Below, one piece after another: positions 1-9,021 of a stretch of DNA of 64,000 nt; the first letter of the stretch is position 1, and every line of letters begins with the position of its first letter. Where the stretch lies: NCBI RefSeq assembly GCF_022288725.1, contig NZ_JAKNTA010000008.1, forward strand, positions 124,001 through 188,000, given 5' to 3'. The position numbers and the translations under genes were made by a program. The notes beneath the pieces were generated by a model, which saw nothing but the letters and a program-made list of their open reading frames with translations, was not told the DNA's origin and did not search any database. Origin of the DNA: Kitasatospora sp. A2-31 (GTDB lineage: Bacteria > Actinomycetota > Actinomycetes > Streptomycetales > Streptomycetaceae).

Positions 1-2
1 CG

Positions 3-377
3 AGCGTGAGCGCGCCGTTCCTGCCGCTGCCGCCCGCCCCCAGCGCCGCCCCGACCGCGCCGGCCGCCGAGACCCCGTCCGAGGTGCCGACGATCCCCGG
101 CGCGCCGGGGCCGGACAGCGTGCAGCCCGGCCCGGCCCAGTCGGCGGTGGCCGGCCGCCGGGGCGCCCCGACGGCGGCCGGCCGGTCGGCCACCCCGGAG
201 CCGTCCGCTCCGCCCTCCGCCGGGCCGTCCGGGTCCGCCACGCCCGGCGGCAACGGCAACGGCAACGGCAACGGCGGGAACCCCACCGTGACCCCCGGCC
301 ACGGACGGCCCACCGACGCGCCGGGCCACTCGGGCAACGGGGGCGGCAAGACCGCCAAGCCGTCCCCGGCTCCGTGA
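3..377 (+). CDS. C-terminal part of a Pro/Ala-rich protein (left-edge partial)
   Basis: The frame is open from the window edge to a TGA at 375-377. It encodes about 124 residues of Pro/Ala/Ser/Thr-rich, probably disordered sequence, with a run of Gly-Asn dipeptides near residues 80-90. A GTG at position 6 could be read as a start, but no ribosome site is visible in the few bases available. The composition looks like the tail of a secreted or membrane-anchored protein rather than a folded domain. It lies 102 bases upstream of the deacetylase/glycosyltransferase gene in the same direction, so the two may be co-transcribed. No function can be assigned. Confidence 0.5.
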   Translation, partial: SVSAPFLPLPPAPSAAPTAPAAETPSEVPTIPGAPGPDSVQPGPAQSAVAGRRGAPTAAGRSATPEPSAPPSAGPSGSATPGGNGNGNGNGGNPTVTPGHGRPTDAPGHSGNGGGKTAKPSPAP

Positions 378-479
378 CCCGGCGCCCGCCCTGCCGAAGC
401 CGCCACCGCCGTTCTGCGGACCCACCCCCGGCCCCTCGCCTCTCCGGGCCCCGCCCCGCCCTCCCGAAAGCGCCCCGCC

Positions 480-2780
480 GTGAGCCCCTCCCGCCGTCGC
501 CGCAGAACCGGCCGCCCCGGCCCCGCCGCCGTCCCGCCCGCCGCCCGGCGCGGCAGAAGGGGCGTCGTCCGCCAGGGTCCGCTGCGCACCCACTGGCTGC
601 TGCTGACCGCCCTGCTGTTCACCCTGGCGGCCGCCCTGCTGCTGCAGGGCTACACCCAGCACCTCTACGACCACCGCCCCGACCCGGCCGCCCAGCCGGC
701 GGGCTCGGCCGCCGTCCCCGAGCAGGTCCGCAGCGGCGGACCCGTGATCGACGCGGCCGGCGCCGAGCCGCGAACCGCCGCGCCGCGCCCCGGCACCGTC
801 GCGCTCACCTTCGACGACGGCCCCGACCCGCGCTGGACCGCCGAGGTCCTGGACACGCTGAGCCGCAACGGCGTGCACGCCACCTTCTTCGTGGTCGGCA
901 CCCAGGCGGCCGCCCACCCCGACCTGGTCCGCCGGATCGTCGCCGAGGGCCACCAGCTCGGCGTGCACACCTTCACCCACGCCGACCTCGGAGCCCAGCC
1001 GCCCTGGCGCCGCTCGCTGGAGCTGCGCGAGACCCAGCTCACCCTGGCCGGCGCGGCCGGGGTGACCAGCTCGCTGCTGCGCCCGCCGTACTCCTCCACC
1101 GCCGACGTGCTGGACGACCCCGGCTGGGCCGCCGTCCAGCAGGCCGGCCGCGAGGGCTATCTGACCGTGCTCACCACCCATGACAGCGAGGACTGGCGCC
1201 GCCCCGGCGTGGACGAGATCACCGACGCGGCCACCGCAGGGCGGGGCGACGAGGGCCGGATCGTCCTGATGCACGACGGCGGCGGCAACCGCTGGCAGAC
1301 CGTCGCCGCGCTGGACGCCCTGCTGCCGCGGCTCAAGGCGCGGGGATTCCGCTTCACCACGGTCAGTGAGTCGGTGGGCCTGCCCGACCCCGTCCGGCGG
1401 GCGACGTGGGCCGAGCACTGGCAGGGCCTCGCCCTGATCCGGGTGCTACAGGCCGGGGACTGGACCCTCGCCGTACTGGGCTGGCTGCTGTACGCGGCGG
1501 GCGCGGTCAGCGTCCTGCGCGCGGTGACCGTTCTGGTCGCCGCCCGGCGGCACAAGCGGCTGCGCCGCCGGCGCAACGCCTGGGGACCGCCGGTCACCGA
1601 GCCGGTCAGCGTGATCGTGCCGGCCTACAACGAGTCGGCCGGCATCGAGGCCGCCGTCCGCTCGCTGCTCGCGTCCGACCACCCGGTCGAGGTCATCGTG
1701 GTCGACGACGGTTCCACCGACGGCACCGCCGACCTGGTCGAGTCGTTGGGCCTGCCGTACGTCCGGGTGATCCGGCAGGCCAACGCGGGCAAGCCGGCCG
1801 CGCTCAACACCGGCATCGCCGCCGCCCGGGCCGAGCTGCTGGTGATGGTCGACGGCGACACCGTCTTCGAGCCGGACGCCGTCCGGATGCTGGTCCAGCC
1901 CTTCGCCGATCCGGCGGTCGGCGCCGTCTCCGGAAACGCCAAGGTGGCCAACCGGGGCGGCCTGCTGGGCCGCTGGCAGCACATCGAGTACGTGGTCGGC
2001 TTCAACCTCGACCGCCGGCTCTTCGACCTCGCCGAGTGCATGCCCACCGTCCCCGGCGCGGTCGGTGCCTTCCGCCGGTCGGCGGTGCTGGCCGTCGGCG
2101 GCGTCGGCGACGAGACGCTGGCCGAGGACACCGACCTCACCATGGCGCTCTGCCGGGCCGGCTGGCGGGTCGTGTACGAAGAGCGGGCCAGGGCCTGGAC
2201 GGAGGCGCCGGCGTCCCTGAGTGCGCTGTGGCGCCAGCGGTACCGCTGGTGCTACGGCACCCTGCAGGCGATGTGGAAGCACCGCGGCGCGCTGCGCCAG
2301 GGCGGGCAGGCGGGCAAGCTGGGCCGGCGCGGCCTCGGCTACCTGCTGACGTTCCAGGTGCTGCTGCCGTTGCTCGCCCCGGTGGTGGACGTCTTCGCGC
2401 TGTACGGGCTGGCCTTCCTCGACCCGGTCCGGATCGTCGGCCTCTGGCTCGCGTTCCTGCTGGTACAGCTGCTGATGGCGGTCTATGCCTTCCGCCTCGA
2501 CCGCGAGCGGCTCGGCCCGCTCTGGAGTCTCCCGCTGCAGCAGTTCGTCTACCGGCAGCTGATGTACCTGGTGGTGATCCAGTCGGTGTTCACCGCGCTG
2601 GCCGGCTCCCGGCTGCGGTGGCAGCGGATGCAGCGCTACGGCAGCCTGCGGGTGCCCGAAGGCCAGCAAGCGGCCGGTGCGCCCCCGGAGCCGGTCGGCA
2701 TCGGCGGCGGCCCCGGGGCGCCCGGAGGCTATCGTGCACAGGTGCACGAGGCGGTCCGGGGCCCCGGACAGGGCACGTGA
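480..2780 (+). CDS. Bifunctional polysaccharide deacetylase / family 2 glycosyltransferase
   Basis: This 766-residue membrane protein joins two enzymes. After a basic N-terminus and a membrane segment (about 38-58) comes a NodB-type deacetylase: TFDDGP at 110-115 (metal Asp pair D112/D113), HTFTH at 163-167, then RPPY and LMHDGG. A second membrane segment (about 328-352) leads to a GT-A synthase domain starting near P375, with VDDGS, a DGD metal motif, an ED pair and QRYRW at 586-590, the mark of processive beta-glycosyltransferases. More membrane helices follow. Known proteins of this architecture, including Streptomyces MatB, make and partly deacetylate extracellular beta-linked aminosugar polymer involved in pellet formation. 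Assignment to MatB itself is inference. The GTG start is the first that keeps the N-terminal segment; its ribosome site is weak. Confidence 0.85.
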   Translation: MSPSRRRRRTGRPGPAAVPPAARRGRRGVVRQGPLRTHWLLLTALLFTLAAALLLQGYTQHLYDHRPDPAAQPAGSAAVPEQVRSGGPVIDAAGAEPRTAAPRPGTVALTFDDGPDPRWTAEVLDTLSRNGVHATFFVVGTQAAAHPDLVRRIVAEGHQLGVHTFTHADLGAQPPWRRSLELRETQLTLAGAAGVTSSLLRPPYSSTADVLDDPGWAAVQQAGREGYLTVLTTHDSEDWRRPGVDEITDAATAGRGDEGRIVLMHDGGGNRWQTVAALDALLPRLKARGFRFTTVSESVGLPDPVRRATWAEHWQGLALIRVLQAGDWTLAVLGWLLYAAGAVSVLRAVTVLVAARRHKRLRRRRNAWGPPVTEPVSVIVPAYNESAGIEAAVRSLLASDHPVEVIVVDDGSTDGTADLVESLGLPYVRVIRQANAGKPAALNTGIAAARAELLVMVDGDTVFEPDAVRMLVQPFADPAVGAVSGNAKVANRGGLLGRWQHIEYVVGFNLDRRLFDLAECMPTVPGAVGAFRRSAVLAVGGVGDETLAEDTDLTMALCRAGWRVVYEERARAWTEAPASLSALWRQRYRWCYGTLQAMWKHRGALRQGGQAGKLGRRGLGYLLTFQVLLPLLAPVVDVFALYGLAFLDPVRIVGLWLAFLLVQLLMAVYAFRLDRERLGPLWSLPLQQFVYRQLMYLVVIQSVFTALAGSRLRWQRMQRYGSLRVPEGQQAAGAPPEPVGIGGGPGAPGGYRAQVHEAVRGPGQGT

Positions 2781-2794
2781 GGGAGGCGGTTGGC

Positions 2795-4387
2795 GTGATC
2801 GGACGGGCGCTCAACGGGCGTTACGAACTCGTCGAGATACTCGGCGTCGGCGGCATGGCCACCGTCTACCGCGGGGTGGACCACGTGCTGGGCCGCCAGG
2901 TGGCCGTCAAGGTCCTGAACGGGGGTCTCGCCGACGACCCGCGTTTCGCCGAGCGGTTCGGCCGGGAGGCGCAGCACGCGGCGATGCTGGTCCACCCGAG
3001 GATCGTCATGGTCTTCGACTCGGGCGTGGACCAGGGCTCGCCCTACATCGTCATGGAGCTGGTGCAGGGCCGCTCGCTGGCCGCGGCGCTGGCGCAGCAG
3101 CCGGGCCTGCCGGTGGAGCGGGCGGTCGGGATCGCGGCGGCGGTCTGCGAGGCGCTGGCCGTCGCACACGGCGCGGGCCTGGTGCACCGTGACATCAAGC
3201 CCGGCAACATCATGATCACGGACGACGGCGGGGTGAAGGTCGTCGACTTCGGCATCGCCCGGGCCGGGTCCTCCAGCAACCTCACCCAGGCCGCGTCCGT
3301 CCTCGGCACCGCGGCCTACCTCTCGCCCGAGCAGGCCACCGCCTCCGAGCTGGACGGGCGCACCGACCTGTACGCCGTCGGCTGCGTGCTCACCGAGATG
3401 CTCACCGGCGTCACCCCGTTCACCGCCGAGACCCCGGTGGCGATCGCGTTCAAGCACGTCAGCGAGCAGCCGCTGCCGCCGTCCGCCCGACGGGCCGGCG
3501 TGTCGGCCGCCCTGGACGCGGCCGTGCTGCGGCTGCTCGCCAAGAACCCCGCCGACCGGCCGGCCGATGCGGCGGCCGCCCGGGCCGAGCTGCTCGCCTG
3601 CGTGCCCGGGCTGGCGGTCGTGGACCCGACCTCCGAGCTGCTCGCGACCACGGGGCAGCCCACCCGTGCGCTGCCGCCGGTCGCGCCCGGGCTCGCCGCC
3701 CAGCAGCACACCACGCTGCTCCCCCCGCAGCCGGCCGCGGCCACCTCGGTGATGGCGCCGGTGCCGGTCGCGCCGCCCGGGCACACCGGGCCCGGGGGCG
3801 GTCCGGCCGGCTTCGACTCAGCCGGCCACGCCTCCTCGGGCTTCGAGCCGCCGGCCCGGGAGAGCCGCCGCAAGCCGCTGGTCCTCGGTGCGCTCGGCCT
3901 GGCCGGAGTCGCGGGCGCCGCGATGCTCGCGCTCACCGCCTTCGACGACCCGGGCACCCCGACCGCCGCGGCCGCCAAGCCGTCGCAGACCGCCGCGGCC
4001 CCGCCGAGCCCGACCGCCACGCCGTCGACCGCCGCGCCCACCACCCCGGCCGCGACGCCCACCACGGCCCCTTCGACGACGCCGCCGCGTAACCAGAGCC
4101 CGGCCGTCCAGCTCAACGCCCTTCGGCAGTCCGTGGCGCAGACCCAGGTCGGCAAGGAGCGGGACCGCCAGATCGACCTGTTGCACACCCTCGACGACGC
4201 GGCGGCCCGCCTCAACCAGGGGCAGCCGGACGACGCCGCCCAGGAGCTGAAGGGCGCCCAGCGGATCGTCCGGGACATGGCGAAGAAGCACGCCGTCGAC
4301 GGCCAGACCTCCCAGAACTGGAACTCCCGCCTCAGCGCCCTGATCACCTCGCTCAACGCCGCCGCCGACCGCAACGACAACGAGTGA
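2795..4387 (+). CDS. Membrane-anchored Ser/Thr protein kinase (PknB-like, no PASTA)
   Basis: The first 265 residues form a Hanks-type kinase: glycine loop GVGGMA at 17-22, ATP lysine K39, catalytic HRDIKPGN from H131 (D133), DFG aspartate D151, and SPEQA closing the activation segment. A juxtamembrane Pro/Ala region leads to one membrane helix (about 361-381), a Thr/Pro-rich linker and a small helical C-terminal domain outside the cell. There are no PASTA repeats, so the sensor part differs from PknB. GTG 2795 was chosen because GGGAGG lies 8 bases before it; an in-frame GTG at 2777 overlaps the previous stop. The close spacing suggests co-expression with the polysaccharide synthase, possibly controlling it by phosphorylation (inference). 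The end of the gene lies in a tandem duplication. Confidence 0.9.
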   Translation: MIGRALNGRYELVEILGVGGMATVYRGVDHVLGRQVAVKVLNGGLADDPRFAERFGREAQHAAMLVHPRIVMVFDSGVDQGSPYIVMELVQGRSLAAALAQQPGLPVERAVGIAAAVCEALAVAHGAGLVHRDIKPGNIMITDDGGVKVVDFGIARAGSSSNLTQAASVLGTAAYLSPEQATASELDGRTDLYAVGCVLTEMLTGVTPFTAETPVAIAFKHVSEQPLPPSARRAGVSAALDAAVLRLLAKNPADRPADAAAARAELLACVPGLAVVDPTSELLATTGQPTRALPPVAPGLAAQQHTTLLPPQPAAATSVMAPVPVAPPGHTGPGGGPAGFDSAGHASSGFEPPARESRRKPLVLGALGLAGVAGAAMLALTAFDDPGTPTAAAAKPSQTAAAPPSPTATPSTAAPTTPAATPTTAPSTTPPRNQSPAVQLNALRQSVAQTQVGKERDRQIDLLHTLDDAAARLNQGQPDDAAQELKGAQRIVRDMAKKHAVDGQTSQNWNSRLSALITSLNAAADRNDNE

Positions 4388-4407
4388 CCGCCAACGACAA
4401 CGAGTGA
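4372..4407 (+). repeat. Tandem duplication across the kinase stop codon
   Basis: CAACGACAACGAGTGA occurs at 4372-4387 and again at 4392-4407, period 20. The first copy holds the kinase stop codon and the second repeats it in the untranslated tail. Confidence 0.9.
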
Positions 4408-4473
4408 GCGCCCCGCGGCGACCGGGAGGCCGGGGAGCCGACCGCTGATCCGGCAAGATCCCAGAGAGAGGGC

Positions 4474-5019
4474 CTAGCCGTCCCCGGGGTGCCGCCGCCG
4501 GGCGCGGCTCTCCACCCCGGTGCGGATCTGGCGGCTCAGCACCCCGGCGGCCGCCGCGAGGAAGACGAAGTTGTACGCGATCTGCAGCATCACCACCAGC
4601 CGTGGCGCCTGCCCCGCCGGGGTGATGTCGCCGTACCCGACCGTGGACATGGTCACGATGGTGAAGTAGAGCGCGTCGAGCCTGCTCTCCAGACCCACGA
4701 ACTCGTCCGGCCTCGCGCTGAGCACGTAGTAGGTGGCGGCGAAGATGGTCATCGCGAGGCAGATCAGGAAGACCAGCCAGACCCCCGGGTGACGCCCGGT
4801 GCCGCGCACCACGTCGCTCATGCGTGCTATCAGCAGTGCGCTCAGCACGACCAGCGCGGCCGCGAAGACCACCCAGCTGAGGAGCGGTCGGTCCGCGCCG
4901 AGGCGGCGCAGCGGGACGGTGAAGTACGCGACCATCAGCAGCGTGAACGAGCCCAGGAGCAGGAGCCAGGCCCGCTTGTCGATCCGGGTCCGGGACGGCG
5001 GCGACTGGTTGGTGGACAT
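4474..5019 (-). CDS. Two-TM-type potassium channel (Ion_trans_2)
   Basis: A 181-residue membrane protein with about four hydrophobic segments (near 18-34, 46-65, 79-99 and 140-162). A pore loop carries the K+ selectivity filter TVGYGD at 126-131, followed by the inner helix. It lacks a cytoplasmic RCK/TrkA-N domain, so gating by NAD or Ca2+ through that domain is not expected; a separate subunit could supply it. The start ATG follows a GGGCGGG stretch. It converges on the kinase gene, with 86 bases between the stops. The family assignment is secure from the filter; physiological role and regulation are unknown. Confidence 0.9.
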   Translation of the reverse strand: MSTNQSPPSRTRIDKRAWLLLLGSFTLLMVAYFTVPLRRLGADRPLLSWVVFAAALVVLSALLIARMSDVVRGTGRHPGVWLVFLICLAMTIFAATYYVLSARPDEFVGLESRLDALYFTIVTMSTVGYGDITPAGQAPRLVVMLQIAYNFVFLAAAAGVLSRQIRTGVESRARRRHPGDG

Positions 5020-5175
5020 CCCGCCCAGGTTCGGGCCGGGAGGCGGCGGCCGCCCCCCGGGCTGCTCCGTCCGGCGGAGCCGCCTCCCGCCGGGGCTCGC
5101 GGACGGGCCGGTCGGGCTGACCGCCCCTCAGACGGCCCGGGGTGCGGCCGGCACGACCGTACGGCCCCAAGCACG

Positions 5176-5211
5176 ACGGAGCCCCCCGCTGCAGTCAGCG
5201 GGGGGCTCCGT
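5176..5211 (-). terminator. Terminator hairpin after tatA
   Basis: A perfect 16-bp stem (5176-5191 with 5196-5211) and 4-nt loop, just past the tatA stop on the minus strand. There is no clear U-tract, as is common in streptomycetes. Confidence 0.8.
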
Positions 5212-5218
5212 CGAGGGC

Positions 5219-5518
5219 TCAGGCCGTGGTGGTGGACCGGGGGGTCTCCGTGGCCTTGGTCACAGTGGTCGGCGTCACGGCCGGGCGCGCCTGGTCGGCG
5301 GCGGGCTGCTGGGGGGCGGCGGCGGCCTGCGCCGTGCCCTGGGCGGCGTCGGCGGCGGGGGCCTCGTCCTCGCGCAGCGCCTTCGTCTCGGCCTTGAGGA
5401 TGCGCATGGACTTGCCGAGGCCGCGGGCCATCTCCGGCAGCTTCTTCGATCCGAACAGCAGGACAACGACAGCCAGCACCACCAGGAGGTGCCAGGGCTC
5501 AAGACCGTTCCGCAGCAT
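5219..5518 (-). CDS. tatA: Twin-arginine translocase subunit TatA
   Basis: A 99-residue protein with one N-terminal membrane helix (about 8-22), the FGSKKLPE hinge starting at residue 22, and an amphipathic helix (to about residue 45), the plan of TatA/TatE. A hydrophilic Ala/Pro/Thr tail makes up the rest. TatA oligomers form the variable-size passage for folded proteins delivered by TatBC with a twin-arginine signal. No tatB or tatC gene is near; the proline in the KKLPE hinge is compatible with TatA, and TatB is less likely because the protein is short. The gene stands alone with its own terminator. Confidence 0.9.
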   Translation of the reverse strand: MLRNGLEPWHLLVVLAVVVLLFGSKKLPEMARGLGKSMRILKAETKALREDEAPAADAAQGTAQAAAAPQQPAADQARPAVTPTTVTKATETPRSTTTA

Positions 5519-5790
5519 CCCTGGCCACCGGTCCCTTCTTGTCTAGAGTCACAGGAGGGCAAAGCGCCCGACCTGGCCAGTATGCCTGGCCCCGGCGGCG
5601 AACGTATACACCGGCCGGGAAACGCTGGTCAAAAACCGGATGTCGCCGGGGCGGACGGCCGCTATTGGTCTAGACCACTTTGGCGGGGGGGCCTCCGGTC
5701 CGACCCGCCGGGAGCGGAGTGCGTCCGGCCCGGGACGGGGCCGGTGGAAACCGGGTGCGGAGCGGGGTGCCGCTCGGCGACACTGCGCCG

Positions 5791-6645
5791 ATGAGCATCG
5801 ACATATCCCGGGCCCCGCAGGAGCACGCCCTGCAGCACGTCGCCGCGCTGTCCTCCGGTCCGCCGCTGGCCCCCGGCCTGCAGGTCACCCTCAACTTCCA
5901 CCCCGACCGGGAGTCCGGCGGCCGGTCGATCCTGGAGTCGCTCGCCGCCGACGGTGTCTACCGCTCCCAGTTCGTCACCGGTACCAGCAACGGCGGCCTC
6001 ACCGCCCACCCCGGCGGCGACCGCTGGCGCTGGGAGAGCCGCATCTTCGGCGGCGCGTACGACGAGGCGCCGGCGGATGAACGGCCGGTGTACGGCGCAC
6101 TCGACTACCGCCGGAGGCCGCTCGGCGGCGCCCCGCGCTTCGGGTCGGCGTTCTTCCGGCTGGCCGCTCCCGTCCTCGACCGGACCACGTTCTGCTACCC
6201 GGACAGCTTCCTGGAGCCCGCGGACTTCGGGGTGGCCGCGCGGATGGCGCTGATCGAGCTCGCCGAGGCCGACGTGGCGGCGGACGCCCTCGACGACTAC
6301 ATCGAGGCCCAGGTGCACGGCCCGGTCCGGCTGGACCGGGACGTCGAGGCGCTGGTGCTCGACCCGAGCCACCGCGGCACCCCGGTCGAGGAGCAGGCCC
6401 GCCGGCTGCCCTGCCCGGTCGAGTGGCACTCCGGCGTGCGGCTCTCCGTCGAGGAGTTGCGCCGTCACCCGGACTACCGCGGGCCCGAGTACGTCGCCCT
6501 GGGCGAGGCGGTCGCCGAGGCCGGGTGGCTGGACCCGCGCATCCTCGGCGACGCCGTCCGCAGCGGGCGCCACGACCCCCAGGACCTGAAGCGGGTCTGG
6601 CACTGCCTCGCCCGCTTCGGGTCGCCGGCGGAGGGCATCGCCTAG
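5791..6645 (+). CDS. DUF3626 family protein
   Basis: A 284-residue soluble protein that I recognise as the DUF3626 family, found in actinobacteria and firmicutes without a known biochemical role. Visible are a conserved LNFHPDR segment near residue 30, a GGxTAHPGGDRWRWE stretch and a Tyr/His-rich C-terminal part. There is no signal peptide or membrane segment. ATG 5791 is the first ATG, placed just before the conserved region; a longer TTG start at 5680 would add a low-complexity stretch. Its stop TAG directly abuts the stop of the convergent methyltransferase gene. The family name is fairly sure; function is unknown. Confidence 0.75.
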   Translation: MSIDISRAPQEHALQHVAALSSGPPLAPGLQVTLNFHPDRESGGRSILESLAADGVYRSQFVTGTSNGGLTAHPGGDRWRWESRIFGGAYDEAPADERPVYGALDYRRRPLGGAPRFGSAFFRLAAPVLDRTTFCYPDSFLEPADFGVAARMALIELAEADVAADALDDYIEAQVHGPVRLDRDVEALVLDPSHRGTPVEEQARRLPCPVEWHSGVRLSVEELRRHPDYRGPEYVALGEAVAEAGWLDPRILGDAVRSGRHDPQDLKRVWHCLARFGSPAEGIA

Positions 6646-7284
6646 CTAGGGCCGCCGGGCCAGCAGGTAGCAGCGTGTGGTCTGCGCCTCGTGCGGGCGG
6701 GGCGCCCGCTGCAGGCGGGCCTCCACCGCGAATCCGGCCTCGGCCAGCTGCTCGGCGACGGCGTCCTGGTCCAGGAAGTGGAAGTCGACGTCCACCGTGT
6801 GGCCCCACCACTCCTCCAGCCGGCGGACCTCGGCGCCGAGGTGGAAGGAGACCAGCAGGACGCCGCCGGGCCGCAGCACCCGCCGCATCTGCGCGAACGC
6901 GGGCTTGAGCTCGTGCGGTTCGAGGTGGATCACCGAGTAGAGCGCCACCGCGGCGGCGAACTCGCCGTCCGCGGCCGGCAGGCGCAGCAGGTCCCCCTCC
7001 CGGAACTCGACCGCCGGGTGCTCCCGCCGGGCGACCGCCACCATGCCCGGCGACAGGTCGATCCCGACCACCTCCGCCCCGTGCTCCGCCAGCCACGCCG
7101 CCACGTGACCGGGACCGCAGCCGAGGTCCGCCACCGGACCGCCCGCGGCCTCCTCCAGCACCGCCCCGAGCAGCGCCCGGTCCACCGGCTTGTCCGCCAG
7201 CTCGCCCCCGATCCGCTCCAGGTAGTCCTCCGCGACGGTGTCGTAACTCGCCTTCGCCCGCACGTGGTTGATGTTGTCGTCCAT
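6646..7284 (-). CDS. Class I SAM-dependent methyltransferase
   Basis: A 212-residue single-domain methyltransferase. Motif I is VADLGCGPG (about residues 50-58), followed by the acidic residue of strand 2 (GIDLSPGM), the GDLLRLP motif, and LRPGGVLLVSF for the late strands. This is the UbiE/COQ5-like small-molecule methyltransferase plan. The substrate cannot be inferred. It is transcribed in the same direction as the efflux pump gene upstream but separated from it by a hairpin, so it probably has its own promoter. Its stop codon abuts that of the DUF3626 gene. Confidence 0.85.
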   Translation of the reverse strand: MDDNINHVRAKASYDTVAEDYLERIGGELADKPVDRALLGAVLEEAAGGPVADLGCGPGHVAAWLAEHGAEVVGIDLSPGMVAVARREHPAVEFREGDLLRLPAADGEFAAAVALYSVIHLEPHELKPAFAQMRRVLRPGGVLLVSFHLGAEVRRLEEWWGHTVDVDFHFLDQDAVAEQLAEAGFAVEARLQRAPRPHEAQTTRCYLLARRP

Positions 7285-7363
7285 GGTGGCAGGGTGTCAT
7301 GCGGCAGCCGTCCGCCGCCTCGCCGTTTTCCTCCGTGGCCGACCGCGCCGGCGGGAAGGGCGA

Positions 7364-7393
7364 GAGCCCCACCCGGCGACCGGGTGGGGGCTC
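7364..7393 (-). terminator. Terminator hairpin after the efflux pump gene
   Basis: A 13-bp stem with one bulged G and a 3-nt loop (CGA) lies between the MFS stop and the methyltransferase start on the minus strand. Confidence 0.7.
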
Positions 7394-7429
7394 GTGATGA
7401 CGCGCAGGTGGGCGGGCTCGGAACCGGGT

Positions 7430-8998
7430 TCAGACGGCGACCGGTTCGGCGGCGGCCGGCTCGGTGCCGGCGGCCGGCTCGACCGTGCGGGCCGGGAGGT
7501 GGGACATCAGGCGGTAGGCGAGGACGGCGGCGCCGAGGGCGAAGACCAGCCCGACCACCGCGGCGACGTGCAGGCCGTCGGTGAAGGCGGCGCGGGCGGT
7601 CTCCAGCAGCTCGGTGCCGAGCCGGCCGGGCAGCTGGGCGGCGACGGCGACCGCGCCGCCGAGGGTGTCCTGCGCGGTCCGGGCCAGCTCGCCGTCCACG
7701 CCCTGCGGGAGGCCGCCGTCCAGCTGCGAGCGGTAGACGGCCGCGCCGGCCGCCCCCAGCAGGGCGATGCCGAGCGAGCTGCCGAGTTCGACCGCGGTCT
7801 CGGAGGTGGCGGAGGCGGCGCCGGCCCGCTCGGCCGGGGCGGAGGAGACCACCAGGTCCGCGGTCAGCGTCATGGTGCCGACCGTGCCGGCGGCCAGCAC
7901 GCCCGCCGCGGTGAGCACGAGGGCGAGCGGGGAGTGCGCTCCGACCTGGGTCATCATCGCGAAGCCGATCGCGCCGACCAGGAAGCCGCCGGCCATCATC
8001 ACCGCCGGGCGGACCTTCCCGGCGAGCGCCGAGCCGGTGCCGACCGCCGCGAACACGCCGACGCTCGGCACGAGCGCCCAGAGCGAGGCGGTCAGCGGGC
8101 TCATGCCCTTGACCAGCTGCAGGTACTGCGAGGTGAAGAGGGTGAAGCCCATCATCGCGAACATCGCCACCGTGTTGACGCTGATCGCCCCGCTGAAGGC
8201 GCGGATCCGGAACAGCGAGAGGTCCAGCAGCGGGACGGCGGCGGTGCGCTGGCGCAGGACGAAGGCGCCGGCGAAGAGCAGGCCTACCGGGAGCGCGAGC
8301 GCGGGGGGCAGGCTCCAGCCGTCCACCGAGAGCGTCTTGATGCCGTAGACCAGCGGCAGGATCGCGGCCAGTGAGAGGCCCGCGCCGAGCAGGTCGAAGC
8401 CGCCGCGCTGCGGGGAGCGGTACTCGGGGAGCAGCACCGGTGCCGCGAGCAGGACCAGCACCATCACCGGGACGGCGAGCAGGAAGACCGAGCCCCACCA
8501 GAAGTGGTCCAGCAGCAGACCGCCGGCGACCGGGCCGAGGCTGGCCCCGGCGGTGAGGGCGCCGCCCCACGCGCCGAGGGCGGCCTGGCGCTGCTTGGGC
8601 TCGTGGAACATGTTGCGGATCAGCGCGAGGGTCGAGGGCATCACGGTGGCCCCTGCGGCGCCCAGCACCGCGCGGGCGGCGATCAGCTGCCCGGGGCCGT
8701 CCGCGTAGGCGGCGAGCAGGGAGGCGCCGATGAAGCCGGCGGCACCGGTCATCAGCAGCTTGCGGCGGCCGATCCGGTCGCCCAGCGCGCCCATCGTGAG
8801 GAGCAGGCCGGCCAGCAGGAACGAGTACACGTCCATGATCCACAGCTGCTGGGTGCCGGTGGGCGCCAGCGTGGTGGAGATGAACGGGACGGCGAAGAAG
8901 AGCACGCCCATGTCCATGGAGAGGACGAGGGTCGGGAGCAGGAGCACGGCCAGGCCGGTCCATTCGCGACGGCCTGCGCGGCCGGTGGTTGCGGTCAT
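7430..8998 (-). CDS. MFS multidrug efflux transporter, DHA2 family (14 TM)
   Basis: A 522-residue transporter with about 14 hydrophobic segments, the size and plan of DHA2 drug:proton antiporters such as QacA and LfrA. Motif A-like GALGDRIGRRK lies after helix 2, a conserved acidic residue sits in helix 1 (SMDMG), and motif C-like glycines (ASLGPVAGG) in helix 5. It would export cationic or lipophilic toxic compounds from the cytoplasm. A TetR gene lies divergently 109 bases away, with two direct repeats and dyads in the shared promoter region, so the pump is probably repressed by TetR and induced by its substrates. Substrate is unknown. Confidence 0.9.
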   Translation of the reverse strand: MTATTGRAGRREWTGLAVLLLPTLVLSMDMGVLFFAVPFISTTLAPTGTQQLWIMDVYSFLLAGLLLTMGALGDRIGRRKLLMTGAAGFIGASLLAAYADGPGQLIAARAVLGAAGATVMPSTLALIRNMFHEPKQRQAALGAWGGALTAGASLGPVAGGLLLDHFWWGSVFLLAVPVMVLVLLAAPVLLPEYRSPQRGGFDLLGAGLSLAAILPLVYGIKTLSVDGWSLPPALALPVGLLFAGAFVLRQRTAAVPLLDLSLFRIRAFSGAISVNTVAMFAMMGFTLFTSQYLQLVKGMSPLTASLWALVPSVGVFAAVGTGSALAGKVRPAVMMAGGFLVGAIGFAMMTQVGAHSPLALVLTAAGVLAAGTVGTMTLTADLVVSSAPAERAGAASATSETAVELGSSLGIALLGAAGAAVYRSQLDGGLPQGVDGELARTAQDTLGGAVAVAAQLPGRLGTELLETARAAFTDGLHVAAVVGLVFALGAAVLAYRLMSHLPARTVEPAAGTEPAAAEPVAV

Positions 8999-9021
8999 GG
9001 GGAAGACGGTACGGGCGTGTC

